A stretch of 39,398 bases of DNA, from NCBI GenBank assembly GCA_041920415.1, contig JBHGYD010000051.1:1-39398 (forward strand), in the 5' to 3' direction. The DNA is from JBHGYD01 sp041920415 (GTDB taxonomy: Bacteria > Bacillota > Bacilli > Bacillales > Anoxybacillaceae). Within the stretch, counting starts at the first letter, position 1. Every line of letters begins with the position of its first letter. The notes under the pieces are model-generated. The model was not told the origin of the DNA. It did no database searches and was given only the letters and a program-made list of their open reading frames with translations. Shown here piece after piece: positions 7,014-15,884 of the stretch. A program made the translations under genes and the position numbers.

Positions 7014-8251
7014 ACCATCACCTCATGAGCACCCCATAGAGCAATTGCCTTTTTCAACGCTTCGTTTTCTTTCGCGGCATCTTGTAACGTTCTACCTGAT
7101 AACACCGCATCAATAGCCGCACGGAACGCTTTTCCTCCTCCTGCCGCCCCATCTGGATGACCGTGGACACCACCGCCGGCGTTAATGACGCTATCATTGC
7201 CGAAATCGCGAATTAAAAGCGGCACGAGTCCCGGATGAATGCCCGCTGACGGAACAGGGAACGCTCGTTTCAATTGCTCGTCTTCCTTCGTTAACTCAGC
7301 GGCGATGCCAAGCGCCTCCTCCTTGTCAAGCGCCACACTTCCGTACGGTGATGGGAAGAGCGCAAAATCGGCTCCGGCAAGGCGAAGCAGTTTTCCGAGC
7401 AATAACGGGCTTTTTATCCCGTAAAATTCCGATGGCGTCAACGCACCGCTTACCGCTGGATGCGCCATAATCGGAATCGAAATATCCTCATCTTCCCGCA
7501 ATCCTTGCAAAACATCTAATCCGTAGGCAAGTACGTTAAAAAGGAGTATGTCAGCACCAAGCTCAGCAGCCCGTTTCGCCTTTTCTTTTAACTCGAACGT
7601 TTTTCCGGTTAAGTTGACGGCATAAAGTGTTCGCTGACCAGTTTTTTCGTAAACGTCTTGTAACACTTCTTTCCCTGCCGCAATCCGTTTTTCAAGCGGG
7701 GTTAATTCGTTTTCAAACAATATCTCATCGTCTTTAATAAGGTCTACTCCCCCAAGTGCCTGCTCTTTTAATTGCTCCGATAAATACCGTAAATCACGAC
7801 CAATCACACCTTTAAAAATACTCATGACAAGTGGACGATCGTAAATTCCTACTTTTTCGCGAATGCCTTCGATCCCAAACCGCGGGCCTGGAAATTGTTG
7901 TTTTACTTCATGGGAAAACTCTAAATCTATTAATTTTATTTCCCCATCAAGCGATAGCTTCCCAAAAACAGTCGTCAAAATCGCTGGTAAATCGGCACTG
8001 AAATTGGCACTTGGGTATGCAATACTGACAAGCCCCCTCTTTACTCGCTTCCCGAGATACTCATTCACCCGCTCACTTTCTTCAAGCGGCGTCACGCTTA
8101 CGACAACGCCTTTATGTTTGCGTAATTGTTCTTGCTCCAAAAGCGGCAAATCCGTCCACGAACCAACCGTCAGCCCAAGAGCAATCCCTTCTGCTTTTTT
8201 CTCTAAATTTTTCTCATCGTGAATAAGATATGTCGCTATCACTTGGCTCAT
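7010..8251 (-). CDS. mtnW: 2,3-diketo-5-methylthiopentyl-1-phosphate enolase (RuBisCO-like)
   Basis: Form IV RuBisCO-like protein that enolises diketo-methylthiopentyl-1-phosphate; it does not fix CO2. In the 413-residue form GGVDLIKDDE places Lys173, Asp175 and Glu176 at the carbamate/Mg2+ site, matching the positions remembered for the Geobacillus enzyme. HPAVSGAL and NAGGGVHGHPDGAAGG are the later phosphate and active-site loops. I chose ATG 8251 (MSQVIATYL) because GAGGG lies seven bases upstream and the length fits the family; an in-frame TTG at 8275 would add eight residues. First gene of the operon, directly behind the SAM-I riboswitch. Confidence 0.95.
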   Translation of the reverse strand: MSQVIATYLIHDEKNLEKKAEGIALGLTVGSWTDLPLLEQEQLRKHKGVVVSVTPLEESERVNEYLGKRVKRGLVSIAYPSANFSADLPAILTTVFGKLSLDGEIKLIDLEFSHEVKQQFPGPRFGIEGIREKVGIYDRPLVMSIFKGVIGRDLRYLSEQLKEQALGGVDLIKDDEILFENELTPLEKRIAAGKEVLQDVYEKTGQRTLYAVNLTGKTFELKEKAKRAAELGADILLFNVLAYGLDVLQGLREDEDISIPIMAHPAVSGALTPSEFYGIKSPLLLGKLLRLAGADFALFPSPYGSVALDKEEALGIAAELTKEDEQLKRAFPVPSAGIHPGLVPLLIRDFGNDSVINAGGGVHGHPDGAAGGGKAFRAAIDAVLSGRTLQDAAKENEALKKAIALWGAHEVMV

Positions 8252-8276
8252 TATCATTCCCTCTTTCCAACTCAAT

Positions 8277-8303
8277 AAAAAAGCCTCTTCATAAGAAGAG
8301 GCT
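8277..8303 (-). terminator. SAM-I riboswitch terminator before mtnW
   Basis: agcctcttc / gaagaggct (8282-8303, loop ataa) is followed on the minus strand by a T-run. It lies between the S-box aptamer and mtnW, so it is the expression platform that forms when SAM is bound. Confidence 0.9.
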
Positions 8304-8317
8304 AGATGTTCACACTC

Positions 8318-8425
8318 TTCTTATCTCTCAGCGTATCGCTGCAAGAATTAGCACCGTGCTTAACAGTTGTTAAGTCGGTTGCCGGGCTTCATTGGGCTCG
8401 TCCCTCCACCTGCTCTTGATAAGAA
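8318..8425 (-). promoter_or_regulatory. SAM-I (S-box) riboswitch controlling mtnWXBD
   Basis: Read on the minus strand: ttcttatc-aagagc-aggtggaggga, gagcccaatgaagcccggcaacc, aagcacggtgctaattc, ctgagagataagaa. These are the conserved S-box elements including the kink-turn and the pseudoknot loop. P1 pairs 8418-8425 with 8318-8325. SAM binding should terminate transcription of the salvage operon. Confidence 0.96.
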
Positions 8426-8509
8426 TGCTGCTACCATGTATTCATTTTTCGAAATTTTCGTTTTTGCAAATTTAATTCGAATTATGACAGGAATTTTTAT
8501 CAATGTCAA

Positions 8510-9697
8510 TCATTTTTTTACTGCCTGAAACAGATTGAGTTTCGCAATGCGCCCGACCGCCTCTTTCAAACGCTCTTCATCCGTTAATAACCCAACGCGC
8601 ACATACCCTTCTCCATATTCACCAAATCCAATTCCGGGTGCGACCACAACATGCGCTTTTTCAAGAAGAAGGTCAGCAAATTGCTCCGATGTCCAGCCAT
8701 TCGGTACAGGTAACCACGCAAAAAACGATCCGGCTGGCGCGGTTACATTCCATCCAATCTGTTGCAGTGCATTCACAAGCGTATTACGCCGCGATTCGTA
8801 TAAAGAAACAAGCTCTTTGACGCAGTCTTGCGACGAAAGAAGCGCGGTAGCCGCCGCCTCTTGAATCGCACCAAACAAACTGACGTATAAATGGTCTTGC
8901 AATAAATTAATCGCTGCGATGACACTTTCATTCCCAACCGCAAAACCGATGCGCCAACCAGCCATGTTATACGTTTTTGAGAACGTATAAATTTCGATGC
9001 CAACATTTTTCGCTCCGTCCGCTTGGAGAAAACTAATTGGTTTTTGCCCATCAAATCCAATCGCTCCATAAGCAAAATCATGAACGACACAAATATTATG
9101 TTTCGTCGCAAACGAAACTGTTTCCGCAAAAAATTCTTTTGTCGCCACCGCACCAGTTGGATTGTTCGGATAGTTTAAAAACATCAACTTTGCCTTTTCG
9201 ACAATATGAGGAGATAGTTCATCGTAATCAGGCAAAAACTTGTTTTGGGCTCGAAGCGGCATCATTGCCATTTCCGCACGTGCCAAGGCAACACCGGACC
9301 AATAGTCTGGATAGCCCGGGTCTGGAACGAGAACAACATCACCCGGATTTAACAAACATTGCGGAATCTCCACAAGCCCTGCTTTTCCCCCAAATAAAAT
9401 GGCGACTTCTTTTTCCGGGTCAAGTGTAACCCCATATTCCCGATCATAAAAAGCAGCAACTGCTTCTTTCAAAAACGAATAGCCACGAAATGGTGAATAT
9501 TTATGATAACGTGGATTCGCTGCTGCCTTTTGTAATGCCTCGACAATATGAGGAGGAGTTGGTTGGTCAGGATTTCCTTGACCGAGGTTAATCACATCAT
9601 GTCCTTGTGCAATCACGTTTCCCACTTTGTCGACAAGCGAAGCAAAAAACTGCTTTGGAAGGTTTTGTAATAATTCTGATTGTACAAAATGTTTCAT
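8510..9697 (-). CDS. mtnE: Methionine-salvage aminotransferase (KMTB transaminase)
   Basis: Fold-type I PLP aminotransferase of 395 residues that makes methionine from 4-methylthio-2-oxobutyrate, with glutamine the likely amino donor. Key sites are LGQGNPDQPTP (N-terminal substrate loop), NYPNNPTG, HDFAYG (Asp207 to the PLP pyridine N), and TFSKTYNMAGWRIGF with Schiff-base Lys241. ATG 9697 follows a weak GTAGGTG. It has no S-box; it lies 85 bp before the mtnW riboswitch region on the same strand, and no strong terminator was found between them, so readthrough is possible. Class-I aminotransferases can be hard to separate by sequence alone, but the location makes MtnE the best call. Confidence 0.88.
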   Translation of the reverse strand: MKHFVQSELLQNLPKQFFASLVDKVGNVIAQGHDVINLGQGNPDQPTPPHIVEALQKAAANPRYHKYSPFRGYSFLKEAVAAFYDREYGVTLDPEKEVAILFGGKAGLVEIPQCLLNPGDVVLVPDPGYPDYWSGVALARAEMAMMPLRAQNKFLPDYDELSPHIVEKAKLMFLNYPNNPTGAVATKEFFAETVSFATKHNICVVHDFAYGAIGFDGQKPISFLQADGAKNVGIEIYTFSKTYNMAGWRIGFAVGNESVIAAINLLQDHLYVSLFGAIQEAAATALLSSQDCVKELVSLYESRRNTLVNALQQIGWNVTAPAGSFFAWLPVPNGWTSEQFADLLLEKAHVVVAPGIGFGEYGEGYVRVGLLTDEERLKEAVGRIAKLNLFQAVKK

Positions 9698-9793
9698 CGA
9701 TCACACCTACTCAAAAATTTCTTGAAATTCTAGTCAAACATCATATATCGTAAAAATTAAAATGTAAAGTCAAATTTTTTGAGGTGAACCATT

Positions 9794-10624
9794 ATGACCA
9801 TAAAAATCGCTTGCCTTCAACTTGACATTGCCTTTGGCAACCCGAATGAAAATAAATGGCGTGTTCAAAACGAAGTAGAAAAACTTACCGCTCAACACTC
9901 TGATATTATCGTTCTTCCTGAATTATGGACAACAGGGTACGACTTAACGCGCCTAGAAGAAATTGCCGATGAAGACGGTACGGACACAAAAGCGTTCATT
10001 AGCGAGCTTGCAAGCATGCATAACGTAAACATTGTCGCTGGTTCCATCGCAAAAAAAACAAAAACAGGGATTACAAATACGATGTACGTTGCCAATCGAA
10101 ACGGCGACATTGTAGGCGAATATAGCAAACTTCATCTGTTCCAATTGATGGATGAACATCTCTATTTGCAATCCGGTGAAACAACCGGCTTATTTACTCT
10201 TGAAAATACGTTATGTGCCGGTGTCATTTGTTATGACATTCGCTTTCCGGAATGGATTCGCATTCATACCGTACAAGGGGCGGAAATCGTGTTTGTCGTC
10301 GCCGAATGGCCGCTTCCTCGCCTTCATCATTGGCGAACTTTATTGCAAGCGCGCGCTATTGAAAATCAATGTTACGTCATCGCTTGCAATCGTTCCGGAA
10401 CAGATCCGAACAATACATTTGCCGGGCATTCCATGATGATCGATCCATGGGGAGAAATAGTGGCCGAGGCAGAAGAAAATCCTTGTTCGCTTGTAGCGAA
10501 AATCGATTTACAAAAAGTCAAACAAGTGCGCGAACAAATCCCGATTTTTAGCGACCGTCGACCAGAACGATACATTGCGGCCGAAAAAATTTTTCAAAAA
10601 AGTATTGACAAAATAAACCATTGA
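9794..10624 (+). CDS. mtnU: Carbon-nitrogen hydrolase, omega-amidase type (MtnU)
   Basis: Nitrilase-superfamily amidase of 276 residues. The Glu-Lys-Cys triad is visible: LPELW (Glu43), YSKLHLF (Lys112) and GVICYDIRFPEW (Cys146). In methionine salvage this family hydrolyses alpha-ketoglutaramate, the product of glutamine transamination by MtnE, to alpha-ketoglutarate and ammonia, which pulls the transamination forward. ATG 9794 follows TTGAGGTGA. It is divergent from mtnE with a 96-bp intergenic region. Its 3' end contains the -35 box of the next transcript. Confidence 0.9.
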   Translation: MTIKIACLQLDIAFGNPNENKWRVQNEVEKLTAQHSDIIVLPELWTTGYDLTRLEEIADEDGTDTKAFISELASMHNVNIVAGSIAKKTKTGITNTMYVANRNGDIVGEYSKLHLFQLMDEHLYLQSGETTGLFTLENTLCAGVICYDIRFPEWIRIHTVQGAEIVFVVAEWPLPRLHHWRTLLQARAIENQCYVIACNRSGTDPNNTFAGHSMMIDPWGEIVAEAEENPCSLVAKIDLQKVKQVREQIPIFSDRRPERYIAAEKIFQKSIDKINH

Positions 10625-10634
10625 CGTGTATGAT
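10605..10634 (+). promoter_or_regulatory. Sigma-A promoter of the mtnKA-ABC transcript
   Basis: TTGACA (10605-10610) and TATGAT (10629-10634) are 18 bp apart. The -35 lies inside the last codons of mtnU; transcription would start about 65 nt before the SAM-I aptamer. Confidence 0.65.
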
Positions 10635-10706
10635 TCGAATCAAGTGCGAAACGATAAAAATTTTCCAACGACTACGAAAATTCAAAAACTAAATATGTTG
10701 TTTGAA

Positions 10707-10863
10707 CTCTTATCAAGAGTTGGCTGAGGGAATTGGCCCAATGAAGCCCAGCAACCGACCGTAATACTATCGTGAGATAGGGCGCTTTTAAGCGCCGGAA
10801 ATCATTCCGCAAGGCACGGTGCTAAGTCCAACAGAAAGAATGTTTCTTTCTGAGAGATAAGAG
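10707..10863 (+). promoter_or_regulatory. SAM-I (S-box) riboswitch controlling mtnKA and ABC importer
   Basis: Contains ctcttatcaagagttggctg, aggga, ggcccaatgaagcccagcaacc, aaggcacggtgctaagtcc and ctgagagataagag. P1 pairs 10707-10714 with 10856-10863. Compared with the mtnW S-box, P3 is extended by extra hairpins (ctatcgtgatag; ggcgcttttaagcgcc), making the aptamer about 50 nt longer. Confidence 0.96.
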
Positions 10864-10883
10864 GTGCGAAGGAAAAATCTTCA

Positions 10884-10914
10884 AGCCTCTTTCGATACAT
10901 GAAAGAGGCTTTTA
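10884..10914 (+). terminator. SAM-I riboswitch terminator before mtnK
   Basis: agcctctttc (10884-10893) / gaaagaggct (10901-10910) with a 7-nt loop, followed by tttta. It is the expression platform upstream of mtnK. Confidence 0.88.
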
Positions 10915-10938
10915 TTAATGTTAAGGAGGCGTTCAATA

Positions 10939-12135
10939 ATGGCAATTTCAAAACAATCGGTATACGAACCTTTGACAGAAAACACAGCGATTTCTCTTGC
11001 GGTTCGCTTGCGTCTCTTTCCGGAAGGCGCACCATTAACATGTCGTGAAATTGGTGACGGTAATTTAAACCTCGTATTTCATGTGGTGGATCAACATACC
11101 GGAAAAGGGGTTATTATTAAGCAAGCTTTACCATATGCGAAAGTCGTCGGCGAAAGCTGGCCACTTACGTTAAAACGCGCGGTTATTGAAAGCAATGCAT
11201 TGCGTACATTTGCAAGCTATGTCCCTGAGTACGTTCCAAAAGTGTACTATTCCGATGAGTCTCTAGCGATTACGGTTATGGAAGATTTATCCCATTTGCA
11301 AATTGCCCGCAAAGGACTTATCGAGGGAAAAACATATCCGCTTCTTTCTCAACATATCGGCGAATATGTAGCAAAAACATTGTTTTATACATCCGATTTT
11401 GGCATGAATCAACAACAGAAAAAGCAGCTTTCCCAAAGTTTCGTCAACCCTGAGCTATGCAAAATTACCGAAGATCTCGTCTTTACAGATCCGTTTTTTG
11501 ATCACGAAACAAACAATTTTGAAGACGAACTTCGCGAAGAGGTGGAAACGCTTTGGAAAGATGCTGCGTTACATCTTGAAGTGGCGAAGTTAAAGCGAAA
11601 ATTTTTAACAGAAGGCGATGCACTTATTCACGGTGATTTGCATACAGGCAGCATTTTCGCAAGTGACGAAGAAACAAAAGTCATCGACCCAGAGTTTGCG
11701 TTTTATGGACCGTTCGGTTTTGACCTTGGTCAATTTTTTGCCAATTTATTATTAAATGCGTTGTCCCGCCCTGAGCAAGAGCCTTTATTTGCGCATGTTG
11801 AAAAAACATGGGTCGTATTTAAAACTGTCTTTTCTGAACTTTGGGAACATCATAATGTCGAACCGTACGCGAAAACACCTGGATTGTTGCAAGATATTTT
11901 ACGCAATACGTTTATCGATGCAATTGGCTTTGCTGGATGCGAACTCATTCGCCGTACAATCGGCTTAGCGCATGTCGCTGACCTTGACGGTATCGAGGAA
12001 AAAGAGGTGCGCATTCGCGCGAAACGCCATGCCCTTCGCCTTGGACGAAGTCTTATTTTACAGCGTGATTCGCTTAACGATATTCAAGAAATTCGTTCGC
12101 TTTTCTTACAAACCGCATTAACCGCGACGAACTAA
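10939..12135 (+). CDS. mtnK: 5-methylthioribose kinase
   Basis: Phosphorylates methylthioribose to its 1-phosphate with ATP; protein-kinase-like (APH) fold, 398 residues. Seen: DGNLNLVFHV (glycine/phosphate loop), HGDLHTGSIF (catalytic loop) and DPEFAFYGPFGFDLG (Mg2+-binding block). I start at ATG 10939 (MAISKQS), which follows TTAAGGAGG; the in-frame ATG at 10918 lies before that RBS. First gene after the SAM-I riboswitch and 17 bp from mtnA. This is the entry step for methylthioribose, consistent with an importer in the same transcript. Confidence 0.96.
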   Translation: MAISKQSVYEPLTENTAISLAVRLRLFPEGAPLTCREIGDGNLNLVFHVVDQHTGKGVIIKQALPYAKVVGESWPLTLKRAVIESNALRTFASYVPEYVPKVYYSDESLAITVMEDLSHLQIARKGLIEGKTYPLLSQHIGEYVAKTLFYTSDFGMNQQQKKQLSQSFVNPELCKITEDLVFTDPFFDHETNNFEDELREEVETLWKDAALHLEVAKLKRKFLTEGDALIHGDLHTGSIFASDEETKVIDPEFAFYGPFGFDLGQFFANLLLNALSRPEQEPLFAHVEKTWVVFKTVFSELWEHHNVEPYAKTPGLLQDILRNTFIDAIGFAGCELIRRTIGLAHVADLDGIEEKEVRIRAKRHALRLGRSLILQRDSLNDIQEIRSLFLQTALTATN

Positions 12136-12152
12136 ACGAAAGGGAGAAGCAT

Positions 12153-13223
12153 ATGGCTGAACAATTGACCATTCCGCGTTCTGTCGAATGGAACGATACG
12201 CATATTACGATTTTAAACCAACAAAAGTTACCTTTAGAAACTGAATATTTAGAATTAAAAGAAATCAAAGGTGTATGGGACGCGATTGCGACACTAAAAG
12301 TTCGTGGGGCACCCGCTATCGGCATTACCGCTGCATACGGTCTTGCCCTTGCTGCCCAACATTATAAGACCGATTCAATGACCGAGTTTAAACAGCTACT
12401 CCAAAAAGACCGCGACTATTTAGCCAGCTCGCGGCCAACGGCAGTAAACCTGTTTTGGGCATTAAATCGCCTTGTATCAAGCATTGAAAACGCCATTTCT
12501 GTCAACGAAGCAAAAACAACACTCGTTCACGAGGCGATTCGCATTCAAGTCGAGGATGAAGACGTGTGCCGCCGCATCGGTGAGCATGCATTATCGCTCT
12601 TTCAAAACAATGATCGGATCTTAACGATTTGTAACGCCGGCTCGATCGCTACCGCCCGCTACGGTACGGCACTCGCTCCGTTTTATCTAGCAAAAGAAAA
12701 AGGCGTTCACCTTCACGTGTTTGCATCAGAAACGCGTCCTGTTCTGCAAGGAGCGCGACTCACAACATGGGAGCTCATGCAAGCCGGCGTTGACGTAACG
12801 CTTATTACTGATAATATGGCCGCACAAACCATTCAAGCAAAAAACATTAACGCCATCATCGTCGGTGCGGACCGAATCGCCGCAAACGGAGATACAGCTA
12901 ATAAAATCGGCACGTTCGGTCTTGCTTTATTAGCGAAAGCATTTAGCATTCCGTTTTATGTCGCAGCACCGTTATCAACGATTGATTTGACGACAAAAAC
13001 CGGAAAAGACATTCCGATTGAAGAACGAAATCCAGAGGAAATCACACATATCGCTGGTACACGCATTGCTCCTGAAGGGGTAAATGTCTATAATCCTGCT
13101 TTTGACGTTACCCCTCATGAACTCATTACCGCGATTATTACTGAAAAAGGAATCATCCGTGGCAACTACGAAGCAACTTTACCAACATTGTTTAAGGAGG
13201 TTGAAACAAGTGAAAAAGCTTAA
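12153..13223 (+). CDS. mtnA: Methylthioribose-1-phosphate isomerase
   Basis: Isomerises methylthioribose-1-phosphate to methylthioribulose-1-phosphate; eIF2B-alpha-like fold, 356 residues. Catalytic Cys160 lies in TICNAGSIAT and Asp240 in VGADRIAANGDTANKIGT, the family positions. RGAPAIG (51-57) is the N-terminal substrate loop. ATG 12153 follows AAAGGGAG. Its 3' end overlaps the lipoprotein gene by 14 bp and supplies that gene's RBS (aaggagg), tying the transporter to the salvage operon. Confidence 0.96.
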   Translation: MAEQLTIPRSVEWNDTHITILNQQKLPLETEYLELKEIKGVWDAIATLKVRGAPAIGITAAYGLALAAQHYKTDSMTEFKQLLQKDRDYLASSRPTAVNLFWALNRLVSSIENAISVNEAKTTLVHEAIRIQVEDEDVCRRIGEHALSLFQNNDRILTICNAGSIATARYGTALAPFYLAKEKGVHLHVFASETRPVLQGARLTTWELMQAGVDVTLITDNMAAQTIQAKNINAIIVGADRIAANGDTANKIGTFGLALLAKAFSIPFYVAAPLSTIDLTTKTGKDIPIEERNPEEITHIAGTRIAPEGVNVYNPAFDVTPHELITAIITEKGIIRGNYEATLPTLFKEVETSEKA

Positions 13224-14340
13224 AGTATTTCTCATCGCTGCCGTCTTATTTGGCATCATGCTGAGCGGTTGCACGAATGAACAAGATGCCGTAAGTTCGC
13301 AGCCATCAAAACAACAAGAGGCACCAAAACAAGAAACCATATCTGCCTCTACGGAGCAAGCAGACATTCCCGCAAAGTTGAAAAAACCGATTAAAATAGC
13401 AGCAATCATGCAAATGTCGATCGGTACGTTCTCCTCGCAATATATTGCCGGTGTCAAAGACCAAGTGCAAAAATTTGGCGGCGAAGTACAAATCTACAAC
13501 GCCGACAACGATTTGACAAAAATGGCTTCGTATGTGGAAACGGCGATTACACAAAATGTCGATGCCATTTTGTTAGACCACGGGCGCGCTGATGCATTGC
13601 GAAGTCCGGTGGAAAAAGCAGTCGCAAAAGGAATTCCAGTCGTTGCATTCGATAACGATTTAAACGTACCGGGGGTTACCGTCATCGACCAAGATGACTA
13701 CAGCCTCGCGTGGAAAACGCTAAAAACATTAGCTGAAGACTTAAATGGAGAAGGTCAAATCGTCACCATTTGGGTCGGGGGTTTTACTCCAATGGAGCGG
13801 CGCCACGTCATTTATGATGCGTTCAAAAAACGCTATCCAAACATAAAAGAAGTGGCCAAATTCGGGACAGCAAGCGCCAATACCGCATTAGATACGCAAA
13901 CACAAATGGAAGCGATTTTGAAGAAATATCCAAACAAAGGCGATATTGATGCTGTCTTTGCCACATGGGATGAATTCGCCAAAGGAGCAACACGTGCGAT
14001 TCAACAAGCTGGTCGAAACGAAATTAAAGTATATGGCATTGATTTAAGCGATGAGGATTTACAAATGATCCAGCAACCAAACAGTCCATGGGTTGCTACG
14101 ACTGCAACGGATCCAGCGGAAGTCGGACGCGTGCAAGTTCGGTTTGCTTACCAAAAAATCGCCGGTGAAAAAACGCCAAATATTTATTCCCTTGAACCAC
14201 ATTTAGTAAAAAAATCTGATTTGCCAAACCAGCAAATTTCCATGAATGACCTTCACAACTACATCGCTGGCTGGGGGCAATCCAATGTTGCCATCTCACC
14301 TTGGATGAAGACGCTGGAAGAACAGGTGAAAAACAAATGA
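13210..14340 (+). CDS. Sugar-type ABC importer, substrate-binding lipoprotein (predicted methylthioribose/thiosugar)
   Basis: 376-residue periplasmic-binding-protein type I (RbsB-like, Peripla_BP_4) protein. The N-terminus KKLKVFLIAAVLFGIMLSGC is a lipoprotein signal with lipobox LSGC, so it should be anchored outside the membrane, followed by a Gln/Ser/Lys/Glu linker of about 35 residues. KIAAIMQMSIGTFSSQYIAGV begins the first lobe. Start is GTG 13210 behind AAGGAGG, inside the end of mtnA; the longer upstream open frame has no RBS and would bury the signal peptide. Being in a SAM-riboswitched operon directly after mtnKA suggests a substrate feeding MtnK, i.e. methylthioribose. That is inference; ribose or another pentose is the alternative. 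Confidence 0.88.
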   Translation: MKKLKVFLIAAVLFGIMLSGCTNEQDAVSSQPSKQQEAPKQETISASTEQADIPAKLKKPIKIAAIMQMSIGTFSSQYIAGVKDQVQKFGGEVQIYNADNDLTKMASYVETAITQNVDAILLDHGRADALRSPVEKAVAKGIPVVAFDNDLNVPGVTVIDQDDYSLAWKTLKTLAEDLNGEGQIVTIWVGGFTPMERRHVIYDAFKKRYPNIKEVAKFGTASANTALDTQTQMEAILKKYPNKGDIDAVFATWDEFAKGATRAIQQAGRNEIKVYGIDLSDEDLQMIQQPNSPWVATTATDPAEVGRVQVRFAYQKIAGEKTPNIYSLEPHLVKKSDLPNQQISMNDLHNYIAGWGQSNVAISPWMKTLEEQVKNK

Positions 14341-15884
14341 GCGGCCTTTTTATGAAAAACATTTATAAATCGTTTGGTGATGTAAACGTGCTAAATGGCG
14401 TGAATTTCCATGTACAAAAAGGGGAAGTTCACGCCCTTTTAGGAATGAACGGTGCCGGGAAAAGCACATTAATGAAAATTCTCGCCGGCGACCTGTCTCC
14501 TAACGACGGAACCATTACAATTGACGGGGTAAAATACCAATTTTCTTCCCCTTCCGATGCAAAAAAAGCGGGAATCGGGTTAGTCGTTCAAGAAGTCGAT
14601 ACCGCTCTTTTTCCTTCACTTACTGTATACGAAAATATCGCTGCTAACGATATCGTGGAAACAAAGCGGCAACCATTTCTTTCTTGGAAACAACAAAAGC
14701 AGCGGGCTGAACAACTATTGCGCCAAGTCGGTTTATCGATTCCACTAAATAAGCTCATTCATGAATGCACCTTGCACGAAAAACAACTCATTCTATTAGC
14801 AAAAGTGCTTTCTTCTTCGGCGCATTACATTATTTTAGACGAACCGACCGCTTCACTAAGCGAAACGGAAACGAAACGGCTCTTTAACATTATGAAACGA
14901 TTAAAGGAGCAAGGAGTGTCGTTTATTTATATTTCTCACAAACTAAAAGAAATTAAAGACATTTGCGACCGTGTCACCATTTTACGGGATGGAACGGTTG
15001 TCCATCATGGCGATGTTTCAAAGCTCTCCATAGAAGACATGATTCGCTATATGGTTGGTCGCTCTTATGAAACAAGAAAAAAAGAAAAGCGTATATACAG
15101 TGATAACGTTATCTTTGAAGTTAAAAATTTACTCATCCCGAAAACAAACACAACCGTTGACCTGCAAATCCGCCAAGGAGAAATCGTTGGCATTGCTGGA
15201 TTAGTCGGTGCCGGAAAAACGGAATTGGCAGAAAGTTTGTTTGCCCATACGAAAACGACAGGTCAATGGGTGATTCATGGAAAACGGTATACGTTGTCCT
15301 CACCGAAAGAGGCGATCGAAGCAGGCATTTGCTTTATCCCGGAAGAACGGCGAAAACAAGGACTCTTTATGAGCGAAACGGTTTGCACCAATCTGACTAT
15401 ACGCTTACTATCAGCGCTTACGAAATGGCAATGGGTAATCAAACGAAAAGAAACACAAACGGCGCAGCGGTTAATCGAAACATTACACATTCACCCGTCT
15501 TCCCCTCATGCGATCGTTAAACAGTTAAGCGGCGGCAATCAGCAAAAAGTCGTCATCGGCAAATGGCTGCAAACAAATGGTGACATTTTTATTTTTGACG
15601 AACCGACAAAAGGAATTGACGTCAACGCCAAAGCAGAAGTATTTTCGATGATTCGTTCGCTCGCTGACGAAGGAAAAGCGATTTTATATTTAACAAGCGA
15701 GTTTCAAGAATTGCTCGACATCGCTGATACGATTTACGCGATGGTCGATGGCCAACTAGTAAAACGCTTTTCAGCAGGAGATGTGACATACGAACAACTG
15801 ATTTATTACTGCAGTGGAGGTGATTTCAATGGCACAAACGGTTCTTTCATCAACAAAAAAGAAACAAACGTTGTCTCCTCTTGA
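14337..15884 (+). CDS. CUT2-type sugar ABC transporter, double ATPase
   Basis: Two fused nucleotide-binding domains as in RbsA/MglA, 515 residues. NBD1 has Walker A GMNGAGKST and Walker B YIILDEPTASLS; its signature region reads ECTLHEKQLILLAKVL and lacks the usual LSxxQ start. NBD2 has GLVGAGKTE, signature LSGGNQQKVVIGKWL and FIFDEPTKGIDV. ATG 14337 overlaps the lipoprotein stop (ATGA). The C-terminus runs 56 bp into the permease gene, adding a Ser/Asn/Lys tail beyond the usual family end. Cytoplasmic energising subunit of the predicted thiosugar importer. Confidence 0.92.
   Translation: MSGLFMKNIYKSFGDVNVLNGVNFHVQKGEVHALLGMNGAGKSTLMKILAGDLSPNDGTITIDGVKYQFSSPSDAKKAGIGLVVQEVDTALFPSLTVYENIAANDIVETKRQPFLSWKQQKQRAEQLLRQVGLSIPLNKLIHECTLHEKQLILLAKVLSSSAHYIILDEPTASLSETETKRLFNIMKRLKEQGVSFIYISHKLKEIKDICDRVTILRDGTVVHHGDVSKLSIEDMIRYMVGRSYETRKKEKRIYSDNVIFEVKNLLIPKTNTTVDLQIRQGEIVGIAGLVGAGKTELAESLFAHTKTTGQWVIHGKRYTLSSPKEAIEAGICFIPEERRKQGLFMSETVCTNLTIRLLSALTKWQWVIKRKETQTAQRLIETLHIHPSSPHAIVKQLSGGNQQKVVIGKWLQTNGDIFIFDEPTKGIDVNAKAEVFSMIRSLADEGKAILYLTSEFQELLDIADTIYAMVDGQLVKRFSAGDVTYEQLIYYCSGGDFNGTNGSFINKKETNVVSS

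Noticed and set aside
8518..9429. Several long frames antisense or out of frame within mtnE
   Set aside because: All overlap the strongly supported aminotransferase gene and have no RBS or family resemblance.
9698..9793. Possible promoters for mtnE and mtnU in the 96-bp divergent region
   Set aside because: TTGAAA/TATATC-like and TTGACT/GATATA-like pairs can be drawn, but spacing or match is weak, so I did not annotate them.
13084..13209. Upstream extension of the ABC lipoprotein frame
   Set aside because: It lies inside mtnA, lacks an RBS and would put 42 residues before the signal peptide.
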